Positions 36,531 to 45,507 are shown, numbered from the stretch's first letter. The stretch is 64,000 nt of DNA from Paracoccus sp. S-4012 (GCF_009674885.1 NZ_WKKA01000007.1:62001-126000); one strand, 5' to 3'. The notes: a model not told the origin generated them from the sequence alone. Made by a program: numbers and translations.

Positions 36531-36731
36531 ATGGAAGACAAGGCCCTGTTCGCCCTCGCCGGCTTCATGGTGCTGGTGGTGACGGCGATCCTCGCCACCG
36601 GCATCGGCAGCTTCGCCCGAGGCGGCGAGTTCAACCGGCGCAACTCCAACCGGCTGATGCGGTGGCGGCTCATCGCGCAGTTCGTGGCGGTGATGGTGAT
36701 CCTCGCCTATGTCTCGCTCCGGGGCGGCTGA
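36531..36731 (+). CDS. Twin transmembrane protein, HIG1-like
   Basis: A 66-residue protein with two hydrophobic segments (about 7-25 and 45-61) separated by RGGEFNRRNSNRLMRWRLIAQ. The N-x-L-M-R-x-R-x-x-x-Q pattern is the HIG1 domain motif, which in mitochondria marks respiratory supercomplex factors. In Rhodobacteraceae this short protein regularly sits in front of the PduO-type adenosyltransferase gene. Its stop overlaps that start (TGATG). A link to respiration is inferred from the family only. Confidence 0.8.
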   Translation: MEDKALFALAGFMVLVVTAILATGIGSFARGGEFNRRNSNRLMRWRLIAQFVAVMVILAYVSLRGG

Positions 36732-37309
36732 TGGTCGTCCTGAACCGCATCTACACCCGCACCGGCGACAAGGGCGACACGGCGTTGTCGGACGGCAGCC
36801 GGGTCGTCAAGCACGACCCGCGGGTGGAGGCCTATGGCACCGTGGACGAGGCGAACGCGGCGCTCGGCATCGCGCGGCTGCATGCCGCGGGCGAGATGGC
36901 GGCGCGCATCGCCGTGATCCAGAACGAGCTCTTCGACCTCGGCGCTGACCTGTCGCGGCCGGGGATGGAGCGGGACGCCGAGGCGCCCTATCCCGTGCTG
37001 CGGATCATCGACACCCAGATCGCGCGGCTCGAAGCCGAGATCGACGCGATGAACGCCCCCCTCTCGGCCCTTCGCAGCTTCATCCTGCCCGGCGGCGGGG
37101 CGGCCTCGGCGCATCTGCACCTCGCCCGCACCATCGCCCGGCGGGCCGAGCGGCGCGCGACCGAACTCGCCGTGGCGAGCGACGGCGACGTGAACCCGGC
37201 GGCGGTCCGCTATCTCAACCGCCTCTCCGACTGGCTTTTCGTCGCCGCACGCGCGGCGGCAGCGGAGGGCGAGGGCGATACACTCTGGGTGCCGGGCGCC
37301 AGCCGCTGA
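36731..37309 (+). CDS. Cob(I)yrinic acid a,c-diamide adenosyltransferase (PduO type)
   Basis: This 192-residue enzyme transfers the adenosyl group of ATP to cob(I)alamin, making coenzyme B12. The ATP-binding N-terminus reads RTGDKGDTALSDGSRVVKHD, then EAYGTVDEANAALG. The C-terminal helix FVAARAAAAEGEGDTLW and the RRAERRAT motif fit the PduO family; the protein is not CobA/CobO-type. It overlaps the HIG1-like gene and precedes etfB by about 108 bases on the same strand. Confidence 0.93.
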   Translation: MVVLNRIYTRTGDKGDTALSDGSRVVKHDPRVEAYGTVDEANAALGIARLHAAGEMAARIAVIQNELFDLGADLSRPGMERDAEAPYPVLRIIDTQIARLEAEIDAMNAPLSALRSFILPGGGAASAHLHLARTIARRAERRATELAVASDGDVNPAAVRYLNRLSDWLFVAARAAAAEGEGDTLWVPGASR

Positions 37310-37417
37310 GGCTGCGGCGGCGATTCCCGACGCTGCGGCACATTTGCTCTCGAATCCCCGCACGTCCGCCTGTAAGGACCACGGTCAACCGAAAGATCAG
37401 TTGAGGGAGAGGTGCCG

Positions 37418-38176
37418 ATGAAGGTGCTGGTGCCGGTCAAGCGGGTGATCGACTACAACGTGAAGGTCCGGGTGCGTCCGGACGGCTCGGGCGTCGATCT
37501 GGCCAACGTCAAGATGTCGATGAACCCCTTCGACGAGATCGCCGTCGAGGAGGCGATCCGCCTGAAGGAGAAGGGCGCGGCCGAGGAGGTCATCGCGGTC
37601 TCCGTCGGCGTCAAGCAGGCGGCCGAGACGCTCAGGACCGCGCTCGCAATGGGCGCCGACCGGGCGATCCTGGTGGTCGCGGCCGACGACGTGCATCAGG
37701 ACATCGAGCCACTGGCGGTGGCGAAGATCCTCGCCAAGGTGGCCGAGGCCGAAGGCGCGCAGCTGGTCCTCGCCGGCAAGCAGGCGATCGACAACGACAT
37801 GAACGCCACGGGGCAGATGCTGGCGGCGCTGCTCGGCTGGGGCCAGGCGACCTTCGCCTCGGAGATCGTGATCGAAGGCGGCAGCGCCAAGGTCACGCGC
37901 GAGGTCGATGGCGGCTTGCAGACCATCGAGGTCAAGCTGCCGGCGGTCGTCACCGCCGACCTGCGCCTGAACGAGCCGCGCTATGCGAGCCTGCCGAACA
38001 TCATGAAGGCCAAGAAGAAGCCGCTCGAGGAAAAGACCGCCGCCGACTACGGCGTGGACGTGACGCCGCGGCTTACGGTCGTCTCGACCCGCGAGCCCGA
38101 GGGCCGCAAGGCCGGGGTCAAGGTCGGCTCGGTGGACGAGCTGGTGTCGAAGCTGAAAGAAGCGGGGGTGATCTGA
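37418..38176 (+). CDS. etfB: Electron transfer flavoprotein subunit beta
   Basis: This 252-residue ETF small subunit binds AMP and, with EtfA, passes electrons from acyl-CoA dehydrogenases to ETF-ubiquinone oxidoreductase. The start [17 protein letters not shown] is typical and the AMP/FAD-region motif [22 protein letters not shown] is present. ATG 37418 has a GAGGGAGAGG ribosome site; the GTG two codons earlier is less likely. Its stop overlaps the etfA start (TGATG). The acyl-CoA dehydrogenase at 57207 would be a plausible electron donor. Confidence 0.97.
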   Translation: MKVLVPVKRVIDYNVKVRVRPDGSGVDLANVKMSMNPFDEIAVEEAIRLKEKGAAEEVIAVSVGVKQAAETLRTALAMGADRAILVVAADDVHQDIEPLAVAKILAKVAEAEGAQLVLAGKQAIDNDMNATGQMLAALLGWGQATFASEIVIEGGSAKVTREVDGGLQTIEVKLPAVVTADLRLNEPRYASLPNIMKAKKKPLEEKTAADYGVDVTPRLTVVSTREPEGRKAGVKVGSVDELVSKLKEAGVI

Positions 38177-39102
38177 TGGCCGTTCTGCTGCTGGGTGAAG
38201 TGACGAATGGCGAGCTGAACCGCGACGCCACCGGGAAGGCCGTGAAGGCGCTGGCCCCGCTCGGGGACGTGACGGTGCTCTGCGCCGGCGCTTCCGCCAA
38301 GGCTGCGGCCGAGGACGCCGCGAAGATCGCGGGCGTGGCGAAGGTGCTGGTCGCCGAGGATCCACGCTACGGTCACCGTCTGGCCGAGCCGACCGCGGCG
38401 CTGATCGCGAGCCTCGCGGGCGACTACAGCCACATCGCGGCGCCGGCGACCACCGACGCCAAGAACGTGATGCCGCGGGTCGCGGCGCTGCTCGACGTCA
38501 TGGTGATCTCGGACGTCTCCGCCATCGTGGACGCGGATACCTTCGAGCGCCCGGTCTATGCCGGCAACGCCATCCAGACGGTGAAGTCCTCGGACGGCAA
38601 GAAGGTGCTGACCGTCCGCACGGCGAGCTTCGACGCGGCGGGCGAAGGCGGCGCGGCTGCGATCTCGAATGCGACGCTGGCCGATGATCCGGGCCTCTCG
38701 GCCTGGGTCGAGGACAAGGTCGCGGCCTCCGACCGGCCGGAGCTGACCTCGGCCAAGCGCATCGTCTCGGGCGGCCGTGCGATCGGCAGCAAGGAGAACT
38801 TCGCGCTGATCGAGAAGCTGGCCGACAAGCTCGGCGCCGCCGTGGGCGCCTCGCGCGCGGCGGTCGACTCGGGCTACGCGCCGAACGACTGGCAGGTAGG
38901 CCAGACCGGCAAGGTGGTGGCGCCCGAGCTCTACATCGCCGCGGGCATCTCGGGCGCGATCCAGCACCTCGCGGGGATGAAGGACAGCAAGGTGATCGTC
39001 GCCATCAACAAGGACGAGGAGGCGCCGATCTTCCAGGTCGCCGACTACGGCCTCGTGGGCGACATCTTCACGGTGCTGCCGGAACTGACCGAGAAGCTGT
39101 AA
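38176..39102 (+). CDS. etfA: Electron transfer flavoprotein subunit alpha
   Basis: The 308-residue FAD-binding subunit of ETF. The C-terminal half carries the FAD signature: [40 protein letters not shown] split by short loops, and the closing [19 protein letters not shown]. The N-terminal half is the typical Rossmann-like domain. It is co-translated with etfB. A perfect 13-bp hairpin follows 8 bases after the stop. Confidence 0.97.
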   Translation: MAVLLLGEVTNGELNRDATGKAVKALAPLGDVTVLCAGASAKAAAEDAAKIAGVAKVLVAEDPRYGHRLAEPTAALIASLAGDYSHIAAPATTDAKNVMPRVAALLDVMVISDVSAIVDADTFERPVYAGNAIQTVKSSDGKKVLTVRTASFDAAGEGGAAAISNATLADDPGLSAWVEDKVAASDRPELTSAKRIVSGGRAIGSKENFALIEKLADKLGAAVGASRAAVDSGYAPNDWQVGQTGKVVAPELYIAAGISGAIQHLAGMKDSKVIVAINKDEEAPIFQVADYGLVGDIFTVLPELTEKL

Positions 39103-39110
39103 CATTTGTT

Positions 39111-39141
39111 GGAAGCGGCGCAGGGAGCCTGCGCCGCTTCC
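39111..39141 (+). terminator. Hairpin between etfA and the universal stress protein gene
   Basis: GGAAGCGGCGCAG at 39111-39123 pairs perfectly with 39129-39141 around loop GGAGC, giving a 13-bp GC-rich stem 8 bases after the etfA stop. No T-tract follows, so it may stabilise the etfBA message or cause partial termination rather than full termination. It lies 24 bases before the next start. Confidence 0.6.
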
Positions 39142-39165
39142 ACAGTGGCAGACGAGGGCAGACGG

Positions 39166-40011
39166 ATGGCGGTGAAGCGGATTCTGGTCGTCTATTCCAA
39201 CGAGGCAGGCCAGTCGGGCGCGTTGCAGATCGCGGTGGATCTGGCCCGCCGCACCGGCGCGCAGCTTTCCGGCGTCGTCGTCCGCGGTCCCACCGAACTC
39301 GAGGACCAGATGGCCCGGCAGAGCGCGATCACCCGCCGTCTCAGCCGCGGGCTGCTGCAGGTCCTCAAGGAGCGCGACGAGGAGACGACCGGGGATATCC
39401 GCACCGTCTTCGAGACGCGCATGACGGCCGAGGGGCTGACCGCACGCTCGGACTTCATCGACCTGAACTGGCGCCGGGGCATCGCCCTGGCGGAACTCGC
39501 CCGGAGCTACGACCTCGTCATCATGGGACGGCGGGCCGGCGATATCGGCGCCGAATATTTCCGCGAAGGCCCCGACGAGGTTGCGCTGTCATCCGGCCGG
39601 CCGCTGATCCTCGCGCCGCTCGAGCGGGTGGCGATGCCGGAGCGGCTGCACGCCGTGCTCGCCTGGGACGGCAAGCGCGCCGCCGCGCGGGCCGTGGGCG
39701 ATGCGATCCATGTGCTGGAACTGTGCGGGCGCATCTCGGTCCTGAGCGTCGGCGACGCTCCCCCCGCGCCGGCTGAAGACGAGGGCATCGTGCGGCTGTT
39801 GCAGGCGCATGGCATCGAGGCCGAGCGGCTCCACCGCCACGAGGTCGAGGGCGGCATCAGCGGCACGATCCTCATGACCTGCCATGATCTGCGCGCCGAC
39901 CTGCTCATCATGGGCGCCTACCAGCACAGCAAGCTGCGCGCGGAGTTCCTCGGCGGCCCGACCCGCGACATCCTCGAGGACGCGGACCTCCCGGTGTTCA
40001 TGTCGCATTGA
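39166..40011 (+). CDS. Universal stress protein family, tandem domain
   Basis: This 281-residue protein has two UspA-like domains. The first begins [25 protein letters not shown]; the second begins near residue 160 ([20 protein letters not shown]) and ends in the ATP-binding-type motif [19 protein letters not shown], close to the G-2x-G-9x-G pattern. Tandem Usp proteins often bind ATP and are induced in stress or low-oxygen growth. I chose ATG 39166 because the domain starts there and a long upstream extension would run through the hairpin. Confidence 0.87.
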   Translation: MAVKRILVVYSNEAGQSGALQIAVDLARRTGAQLSGVVVRGPTELEDQMARQSAITRRLSRGLLQVLKERDEETTGDIRTVFETRMTAEGLTARSDFIDLNWRRGIALAELARSYDLVIMGRRAGDIGAEYFREGPDEVALSSGRPLILAPLERVAMPERLHAVLAWDGKRAAARAVGDAIHVLELCGRISVLSVGDAPPAPAEDEGIVRLLQAHGIEAERLHRHEVEGGISGTILMTCHDLRADLLIMGAYQHSKLRAEFLGGPTRDILEDADLPVFMSH

Positions 40012-40105
40012 GCAGCGCCGACGCCGACGCATTCGCGCGACGGTTTGCCGGTTGAAGACGCTGACCGCGCCGCATACTGTCCCCCGCGATCAGCAGGAGG
40101 CGGGA

Positions 40106-40981
40106 ATGGCGGTTCAGTCGGTTGGCGTCGTGGGTGCAGGCCAGATGGGCAACGGCATCGCCCATGTCTTCGCCGTGGCGGGCTTCGACGTCCTGCTGAA
40201 CGACATCAGCCAGGAATCGCTCGACAAGGCCGTGTCGCTGATCGACCGCAACATCGAGCGTCAGGTCAGCCGCGGCAAGCTCACGCCCGAGGAAAAGACC
40301 GCGGCGATGCGGCGCATCCGCACCACGCTGAAGCTCGCCGACCTCGGCGCCTGCGACCTGGTCATCGAGTCCGCGACCGAGCGCGAGGCGGTCAAGCAGG
40401 CCATCTTCGAGGACCTGCTGCCGCATCTGAAGCCGGAAACGATCCTGTCGTCGAACACCTCCTCGATCTCGATCACGCGGCTCGCCAGCCGCACCGACCG
40501 GCCGGAAAAGTTCATGGGCTTCCACTTCATGAACCCGGTCCCGGTGATGCAGCTGGTCGAGCTGATCCGCGGCATCGCCACCGACGAGGAGACCTACCGG
40601 ACCCTCTGCGAGGTGGTGGAGCGGCTGGGCAAGACCTCGGCCTCGTCGGAGGATTTCCCAGCCTTCATCGTCAACCGCATCCTGATGCCGATGATCAACG
40701 AGGCGGTCTACACGCTCTACGAGGGCGTCGGGAACGTGAAGTCGATCGACGAATCGATGAAGCTCGGCGCGAATCACCCCATGGGACCGCTGGAACTGGC
40801 GGATTTCATCGGCCTCGACACCTGCCTCGCGATCATGAACGTGCTGCATGAAGGGCTGGCGGATACGAAATACCGCCCCTGCCCGCTGCTGACGAAATAC
40901 GTCGAAGCCGGGTGGCTCGGCCGCAAGGCGGGGCGCGGCTTCTACGATTATCGCGGCGAAACGCCGGTTCCGACTCGGTAG
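40106..40981 (+). CDS. 3-hydroxybutyryl-CoA dehydrogenase
   Basis: This 291-residue NAD-dependent enzyme interconverts acetoacetyl-CoA and 3-hydroxyacyl-CoA. The NAD motif is VVGAGQMGNGIAHVFA (residues 8-23), the catalytic histidine lies in GFHFMNPVPVMQLVE, and the C-terminal domain has NHPMGPLELADFIGLDTCL. The ending GRKAGRGFYDY is the family signature. ATG 40106 has an AGGAGG ribosome site. It can serve beta-oxidation, polyhydroxybutyrate or aromatic-acid breakdown; proximity to etfBA suits a beta-oxidation role. Confidence 0.95.
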   Translation: MAVQSVGVVGAGQMGNGIAHVFAVAGFDVLLNDISQESLDKAVSLIDRNIERQVSRGKLTPEEKTAAMRRIRTTLKLADLGACDLVIESATEREAVKQAIFEDLLPHLKPETILSSNTSSISITRLASRTDRPEKFMGFHFMNPVPVMQLVELIRGIATDEETYRTLCEVVERLGKTSASSEDFPAFIVNRILMPMINEAVYTLYEGVGNVKSIDESMKLGANHPMGPLELADFIGLDTCLAIMNVLHEGLADTKYRPCPLLTKYVEAGWLGRKAGRGFYDYRGETPVPTR

Positions 40982-41041
40982 GATTCACGTTTTCTTCAGG
41001 ACCCTTGTGCCATTATGGCCAGGAGTCGCAGAGGAAATCGC

Positions 41042-41317
41042 ATGCGCAGCTTCTTCATTAACAGTCTGGATTGGCTGGTCAATGTCGTCGTGGTCCTGGC
41101 CGGGATCGGCATCGTGATCGGTGCCTTCGTCGTGATGTCGGAACCCGGCGGCGGATTGCTGCCGGCTATCGGCCTCTTGCTTGGCGGCTTCATCTGGCTC
41201 GTTCTGCTGACCGGCTTCATCTACCTGCAGATCGGCATTCACTCGAACACGCGCCGCACCGCCGAAGCGGTGGAGGCGCTGCTGGCCGTGCAGCGGCACA
41301 ATCCGGGCGGCGGCTGA
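41042..41317 (+). CDS. Small two-helix membrane protein
   Basis: I do not recognise a named family. The 91-residue product has two clear hydrophobic segments (about 10-35 and 43-67) and a polar C-terminus with GIHSNTRRTAEAVEALLAVQ. The ATG at 41042 is preceded by AGAGGAAAT. A longer form starting 27 bases upstream would add nine basic residues. It stands alone between the dehydrogenase and the sulfite-oxidase-like gene. Confidence 0.6.
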   Translation: MRSFFINSLDWLVNVVVVLAGIGIVIGAFVVMSEPGGGLLPAIGLLLGGFIWLVLLTGFIYLQIGIHSNTRRTAEAVEALLAVQRHNPGGG

Positions 41318-41406
41318 GGGCGGCGCGGGGCCGCCGGTCGGGAACCGGCGCGGGCGGCGGATGCTTCAGCCCATGCCGCCCCGCGACCGAAAGGACCCCG
41401 CCCATC

Positions 41407-42489
41407 GTGAGCCGCGCCCATCCGCCCCGCATCGCTGCCGCCCTGATCCCGCGGCAGGCCGAGCCGCCGAACCTCGAATCGCCCGTCGAGGCCCTGGGCG
41501 GGCTGCTGACGCCGCCGGGGCTGCACTTCGTCCGCAGCCATTTCCCGGTGCCTTCGATCGACCCGCGCCGCTTCACGCTGCGGCTGGGCGGCTGTGTCTC
41601 GCAGGGGCTGGCGCTGACGCTTGACGATCTGCGGGCGCTGCCCTCGGTCACACGGCGGCTGACGCTGGAATGCGCCGGCAATGGACGCGCGCATCTGCCC
41701 TGGGATGCCGCGGGCTTGCAGTGGGAGGAAGGCGCGGTCGGGACCGCGGACTGGACCGGGGTGCCGCTCGGGGTGTTGCTGGACCGCGCGGGGGTCGGGG
41801 TCGCGGCCTCGCATGTCCTGCTGCAGGGCGCCGACCGGGGCGAGATGGAGGAGCCGGTCCCGAGCGGCGGGGTGATCCCCTTCGCCCGCAGCCTGCCCTT
41901 GCCCGAAGCGAGGAATGCGCTGCTTGCCTGGGAGATGAACGGCGGCACCCTGCCTGCGCTGCATGGCGGGCCGCTGCGGGCCGTTGTGCCGGGCTGCTAT
42001 GGCATGGCCTCGGTCAAATGGCTGGAGCGGGTCGAGGTGCTGGACCGGCCGTGGCAGGGCTATTTCGAGACCGTCGACTATGCCCGCTGGGAGGAGCGCG
42101 AGGGGCTGCCGCCCGAGCGGGTGCCCCTCGGCCCGATGCGGATCAAGGCGCAGATCGTCCGGCCCGCGCCCGGGGCGGTCCTGCCGGTGGGCGAGCCCGC
42201 CCGGATCGAGGGCGCGGCATGGTGCGGCACCGGCACGCCCGCGCGGGTCGAGGTCAGCACGGACGGCGGCGCGACCTGGCACGAGGCCGATTGGACGACC
42301 GCCGCCGAGCCGGGCCTGTGGCGCCTCTGGGCCCTCGACTGGGCGCCGCTTCGGCCCGGCCCCGCCCGCCTCCTCGTCCGCGCGACCAGCAGCGAGGGCG
42401 AGACGCAACCCGAGATCCCCGACCCGCGCCGCGGTGGCTACGAGATCAGCCATCCGGTGCCCGTCGTCATCACGGTGGCCGAACCATGA
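41407..42489 (+). CDS. Molybdopterin-dependent oxidoreductase, sulfite oxidase family
   Basis: This 360-residue protein contains the oxidoreductase molybdopterin domain with the Mo-binding cysteine in TLECAGNGR. It also contains the C-terminal Ig-like dimerisation domain (about residue 240 on, VRPAPGAVLPVGEPARIEGAAW). There is no cytochrome b5 domain and no obvious Tat or Sec signal, so it is probably cytoplasmic. Start is GTG at 41407; a GAAAGGA sequence about 11 bases upstream could serve as ribosome site. The stop overlaps the phospholipase D start (ATGA). Electron acceptor and substrate (sulfite or an organic sulfur/nitrogen oxide) are not evident. Confidence 0.85.
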   Translation: MSRAHPPRIAAALIPRQAEPPNLESPVEALGGLLTPPGLHFVRSHFPVPSIDPRRFTLRLGGCVSQGLALTLDDLRALPSVTRRLTLECAGNGRAHLPWDAAGLQWEEGAVGTADWTGVPLGVLLDRAGVGVAASHVLLQGADRGEMEEPVPSGGVIPFARSLPLPEARNALLAWEMNGGTLPALHGGPLRAVVPGCYGMASVKWLERVEVLDRPWQGYFETVDYARWEEREGLPPERVPLGPMRIKAQIVRPAPGAVLPVGEPARIEGAAWCGTGTPARVEVSTDGGATWHEADWTTAAEPGLWRLWALDWAPLRPGPARLLVRATSSEGETQPEIPDPRRGGYEISHPVPVVITVAEP

Positions 42490-43988
42490 GCCTCATCCCC
42501 TTCGAGGAAGGCCGCAACTGCTGGCGTGTCGCCGAGGCCGACCGCTTCGCCCTGATCATCGACGCCGCCGACTACTTTCGCGCGCTCCGCGCCGCGCTCG
42601 GCGAGGCGCGCGACCTTGTGGTGATGATCGGCTGGGATTTCGACTTCGAGATCGAGATGCTGCCGGGCGAGAGCGACGCCGACGGCAACGCGCCCGACGG
42701 ATTGCCCAATCAGGTCGGCCCGTTCCTCGAGGCCCTGGTCGAGCGGCGCCCCGGCCTCGACATCCACCTGCTGAAATGGAGCGGCGGCGCCCTCATCGCG
42801 CCGAGCGGGATCATCCCGGCGCTGCGCCTCAATCTCATGGAGCCCGAGCAGATCCATCTCGCCTTCGACGGCCACCACCCGATCGGCGCCTGCCATCACC
42901 AGAAGATCGTCGTGGTGGACGACGCCATCGCCTTCTGCGGCGGCATCGACGTGACCGACGGCCGCTGGGACACGCGCCGGCACAGGCCCGGCGATCCGGG
43001 GCGCGCGTTGCGCGGCGGCGGGATTGCGCAGGCCTGGCACGACATGGCGGCGGTCATGACCGGTCCCGCCGCGCAGGCCATGGGCGAGCTTGCACGCCAG
43101 CGATGGAAGCGGGCGCGCGGCGAAGACCTGCCGGCGGTCGGGGCGGCGCAGGCGGGTCACTGGCCTCCGGGCGTCCATGCCGACTTCCGCGGCCTGCCGG
43201 TCGCCATCGCCCGGACCGAGCCGCCGAACGGCCACGGCCGCACGGTGGACGAGGTCGAGCGGCTCTACCTCGACGCCATCGCCGCGGCGCGCGACTGCCT
43301 CTACATCGAATCGCAGTATTTCTCGTCCGACAGCATCGCCGGCGCCATCGCCGCGCGGCTGGCCGATCCGGACGGGCCGGAGGTCATCGTCATCAACCCC
43401 GAGGCCGCGCAGAACGCCTTCGAGGACGCGGCGATGCACCCGCATCGCAGCCGCCTGATCCGGGAGTTGCAGGCTGCCGACCGCCATGACCGCTTCCGCA
43501 TCCTCTGGCCGGCGGACCGCGCGGGCGAGGCGATCTATGTCCATGCGAAGCTGCTCCTGGCCGACGACCGGCACCTGCGCGTCGGCTCCTCGAACCTCGA
43601 CCGCCGCTCGATGGGCTTCGACACCGAAGCCGACGTCGCCGTGAATGCCGATGCGCCGGAGGACCGGGCGCGCATTCGGGCGATCCGCGCTGGGTTGCTG
43701 GCCGAGCATCTGGACACCACGCCCGAGGCGGTGGAGGCGGCGATCGCGCGGCATGGGGGCGTGATCGGGGCAATCGACGCGCTGAACCGGGCCGCGGGGC
43801 GCGGACTCAGGCCGATCCTGCCGGGCGAGGATTCGTTGCTCGCACGGTGGCTGTCCGAGAGCCTGATCTTCGATCCCCGCTTCCAGCGCAGCGCCCGCAA
43901 CCGCCTCGGGCTGACGAACCGGCACCTGCTGATCGGCCTCGGCGTTCTCGGCCTCGGGGCTGTCATCCTCGCGCGCGGGCGGAAATGA
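42486..43988 (+). CDS. Phospholipase D family protein with C-terminal membrane helix
   Basis: A 500-residue PLD-superfamily enzyme with both HxK-x4-D active-site motifs. The first is HHQKIVVVDD near residue 137, the second VHAKLLLADD near residue 353, followed by GSSNLDRRS. The C-terminus ends in one hydrophobic helix (LLIGLGVLGLGAVILA) and a basic tail, which should anchor it in the inner membrane. Cardiolipin synthase is the main alternative, but the long insert and order of features fit phospholipase D. The gene is coupled to the upstream sulfite-oxidase-like gene. Confidence 0.88.
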   Translation: MSLIPFEEGRNCWRVAEADRFALIIDAADYFRALRAALGEARDLVVMIGWDFDFEIEMLPGESDADGNAPDGLPNQVGPFLEALVERRPGLDIHLLKWSGGALIAPSGIIPALRLNLMEPEQIHLAFDGHHPIGACHHQKIVVVDDAIAFCGGIDVTDGRWDTRRHRPGDPGRALRGGGIAQAWHDMAAVMTGPAAQAMGELARQRWKRARGEDLPAVGAAQAGHWPPGVHADFRGLPVAIARTEPPNGHGRTVDEVERLYLDAIAAARDCLYIESQYFSSDSIAGAIAARLADPDGPEVIVINPEAAQNAFEDAAMHPHRSRLIRELQAADRHDRFRILWPADRAGEAIYVHAKLLLADDRHLRVGSSNLDRRSMGFDTEADVAVNADAPEDRARIRAIRAGLLAEHLDTTPEAVEAAIARHGGVIGAIDALNRAAGRGLRPILPGEDSLLARWLSESLIFDPRFQRSARNRLGLTNRHLLIGLGVLGLGAVILARGRK

Positions 43989-43990
43989 CG

Positions 43991-44015
43991 GGGGCCGCGG
44001 CGTCGCCGCGGCCCC
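43991..44015. terminator. Palindromic hairpin between convergent PLD and DUF2852 genes
   Basis: GGGGCCGCGGCG at 43991-44002 is mirrored perfectly by CGCCGCGGCCCC at 44004-44015. The loop cannot form on one base, so several central pairs stay open. It lies 2 bases after the PLD stop and 18 bases from the DUF2852 stop on the other strand, the usual place for a bidirectional terminator. T residues after it are few. Confidence 0.65.
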
Positions 44016-44033
44016 TTCGTGCCTGGGTGGCGT

Positions 44034-44474
44034 TCAGGCCTCGGGTTGGCCGGCGGCGTTGCGGCGCTGCGCCATGAACTGGTCGAACTCGGCCTTGTCC
44101 TTGGCGTCGCGCAGCTTCTGCAGGAAGGCCAGGAACTCGGCATGCTCCTCCTCGAGGCGCTTGAGCGTCTCCTCGCGATAGGCATCGAAGACCGTGTTGC
44201 CGGTGGGCGCGCCGGCCCATGCCGAGCGGTGGCGCGTCATGCCGTGATGGCGGCGGGCGCTGCAGAACATGCGGTTGCTCCAGATCATGTAGCCGAGGAT
44301 GAAGAGGCCGACCGGCCAGGCGACGACGAAGCCGAGGATCATGGCGACGATCCAGGCGATCCTGCCGCGCTCGTCGAGCCAGTCGCGAATGCCGGTCAGC
44401 GCGCCGATGACCCGCTCCATGAGCGAGGGCCGCAGCGCGACGGCATCGGAGGGGTGATGGTAGGGGGCGGGCAT
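44034..44474 (-). CDS. DUF2852 family membrane protein
   Basis: The 146-residue protein has one membrane-spanning stretch of about 25 residues (IAWIVAMILGFVVAWPVGLFILGY) and then MIWSNRMF, the DUF2852 signature. The C-terminal half is a charged, coiled-coil-like region (YREETLKRLEEEHAEFLAFLQ) and ends QRRNAAGQPEA. DUF2852 proteins are confined mainly to Alphaproteobacteria and have no known function. It is read after the TetR gene on the same strand, and its leader holds an inverted repeat likely bound by a TetR-family regulator. Confidence 0.87.
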   Translation of the reverse strand: MPAPYHHPSDAVALRPSLMERVIGALTGIRDWLDERGRIAWIVAMILGFVVAWPVGLFILGYMIWSNRMFCSARRHHGMTRHRSAWAGAPTGNTVFDAYREETLKRLEEEHAEFLAFLQKLRDAKDKAEFDQFMAQRRNAAGQPEA

Positions 44475-44498
44475 GCGGGGCTCCTGTGGTCTGAACGG

Positions 44499-44523
44499 AT
44501 GTGAATGTTATTCACATTCACAT
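44499..44523 (-). promoter_or_regulatory. Probable TetR-type operator in front of the DUF2852 gene
   Basis: ATGTGAAT at 44499-44506 and ATTCACAT at 44510-44517 form a perfect 8-bp inverted repeat with a GTT spacer. A third ATTCACAT half-site overlaps at 44516-44523. The site sits 25-49 bases before the DUF2852 start; on the minus strand a TTGACG -35-like box (44546-44551) lies just upstream. The TetR-family gene ends 49 bases away. Autoregulation or control of DUF2852 is inferred. Confidence 0.6.
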
Positions 44524-44571
44524 AGGTGCGCGCGCGCCGGGCCTGCGTCAATCCCCCGCAGGGAAAAAAAA

Positions 44572-45186
44572 TCAGCCGTCAATCAGGCCGAGGCCGCGCA
44601 GGTAGATCAGCACCCCGCTCTCCAGCATCTCGGAGGCGGGAATCGGGCTCCGTCCGCCGGGGCGGCCGCGCAGGAACAGCTCCACCACGCCATGCGCGAG
44701 GGCGAAGATGTGGTCGGCCATCATGCGCGCCGGCGGCCGGGCCTCGGGCGGCAGACGCGCCGACAACTGCTCGGCCGCGTCGAGCAGCACCTGGCGGGCG
44801 CGGTTCGAGGTGCGCGTGAGTTCGACGTTGCCCGCGATGGAGAGGCCGCCCTCGAACATCGCCATGTAGTGCCCCGGCCGCTCGCGCGCGAAGGCCAGAT
44901 ACGCCTCGCCCACGCGCATGAAGGCGGCGAGCGGGTTTGGGCGGCCATCGGCGAAGGCGGCGGCGAGGCGGTCGGCGAACTCGTCGAAGCCCTGCCGGGC
45001 GACCTCCTCGAGCAGCTCGTCGCGGCCCTTGAAGTGGCGGTAGGGCGCGGCGGCCGAGACCCCCGCCTGCCGCGCGGCCTCCGCCAGCGTGAAGGCAAGC
45101 GGGCCTTTTTCCTCGATCAGCGCGACCGTGGCCTCGACCAGGGCCTCGCGCAGGTTGCCGTGGTGATAGGCGCGGCGGTCCGCCAA
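44572..45186 (-). CDS. TetR/AcrR family transcriptional regulator
   Basis: A 204-residue regulator with an N-terminal TetR helix-turn-helix: LIEEKGPLAFTLAEAARQAG followed by VSAAAPYRHFKGRDELLEEVA. The C-terminal ligand-binding half resembles the WHG domain found in a subset of TetR proteins (FARERPGHYMAMFEGGL). The gene lies 9 bases after the HPr gene stop on the same strand, and upstream of the DUF2852 gene whose leader has a palindromic site. Eight T residues directly follow its stop on the coding strand. Confidence 0.9.
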   Translation of the reverse strand: MADRRAYHHGNLREALVEATVALIEEKGPLAFTLAEAARQAGVSAAAPYRHFKGRDELLEEVARQGFDEFADRLAAAFADGRPNPLAAFMRVGEAYLAFARERPGHYMAMFEGGLSIAGNVELTRTSNRARQVLLDAAEQLSARLPPEARPPARMMADHIFALAHGVVELFLRGRPGGRSPIPASEMLESGVLIYLRGLGLIDG

Positions 45187-45195
45187 CTCAGGCGC

Positions 45196-45507
45196 TCAGG
45201 CGCCTTCGCCGAAGCGGTCGGCCACGAGCGCGGCGAGAGCCTCGGCGAGTTCCGCCGCCTGGCGGCCGCGGGTGGTCACATGAATACGACTGCCGCAGGG
45301 CGCGGCGAGCATCAGCAGGCCCATGATCGAATCGCCTGACACGCGTTCGCCGTCCTTCTCGACCGTGGCGCGGGCGTCGAAACGCTCCACCGTCTCGACG
45401 AACCGGGCCGAGGCGCGGGCATGCAGGCCCTTCTCGTTCACGATCTCGAGGACGCGCGTGACCTCGCCCGCCGCCATGGCAGCGCCGCCGCTGGCAGCAG
45501 GGCTCAC
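45196..45507 (-). CDS. HPr family phosphocarrier protein of the regulatory PTS
   Basis: This 103-residue HPr-like protein has the phosphorylatable histidine in KGLHARASARF (His29 from the chosen start) and the regulatory serine in GDSIMGLLML (Ser60), the target of HprK. I chose GTG 45507 because it overlaps the EIIA stop (GTGA); an ATG at 45477 would give a shorter form lacking a 10-residue leader. It works with the adjacent EIIA-Man and HprK in signalling rather than sugar uptake. Enzyme I is not in the window. Confidence 0.93.
   Translation of the reverse strand: MSPAASGGAAMAAGEVTRVLEIVNEKGLHARASARFVETVERFDARATVEKDGERVSGDSIMGLLMLAAPCGSRIHVTTRGRQAAELAEALAALVADRFGEGA

Noticed and set aside
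37310-37417. Possible promoter before etfB
   Set aside because: A TTGCTC box can be picked but no matching -10 with acceptable spacing was found, so I do not list it.
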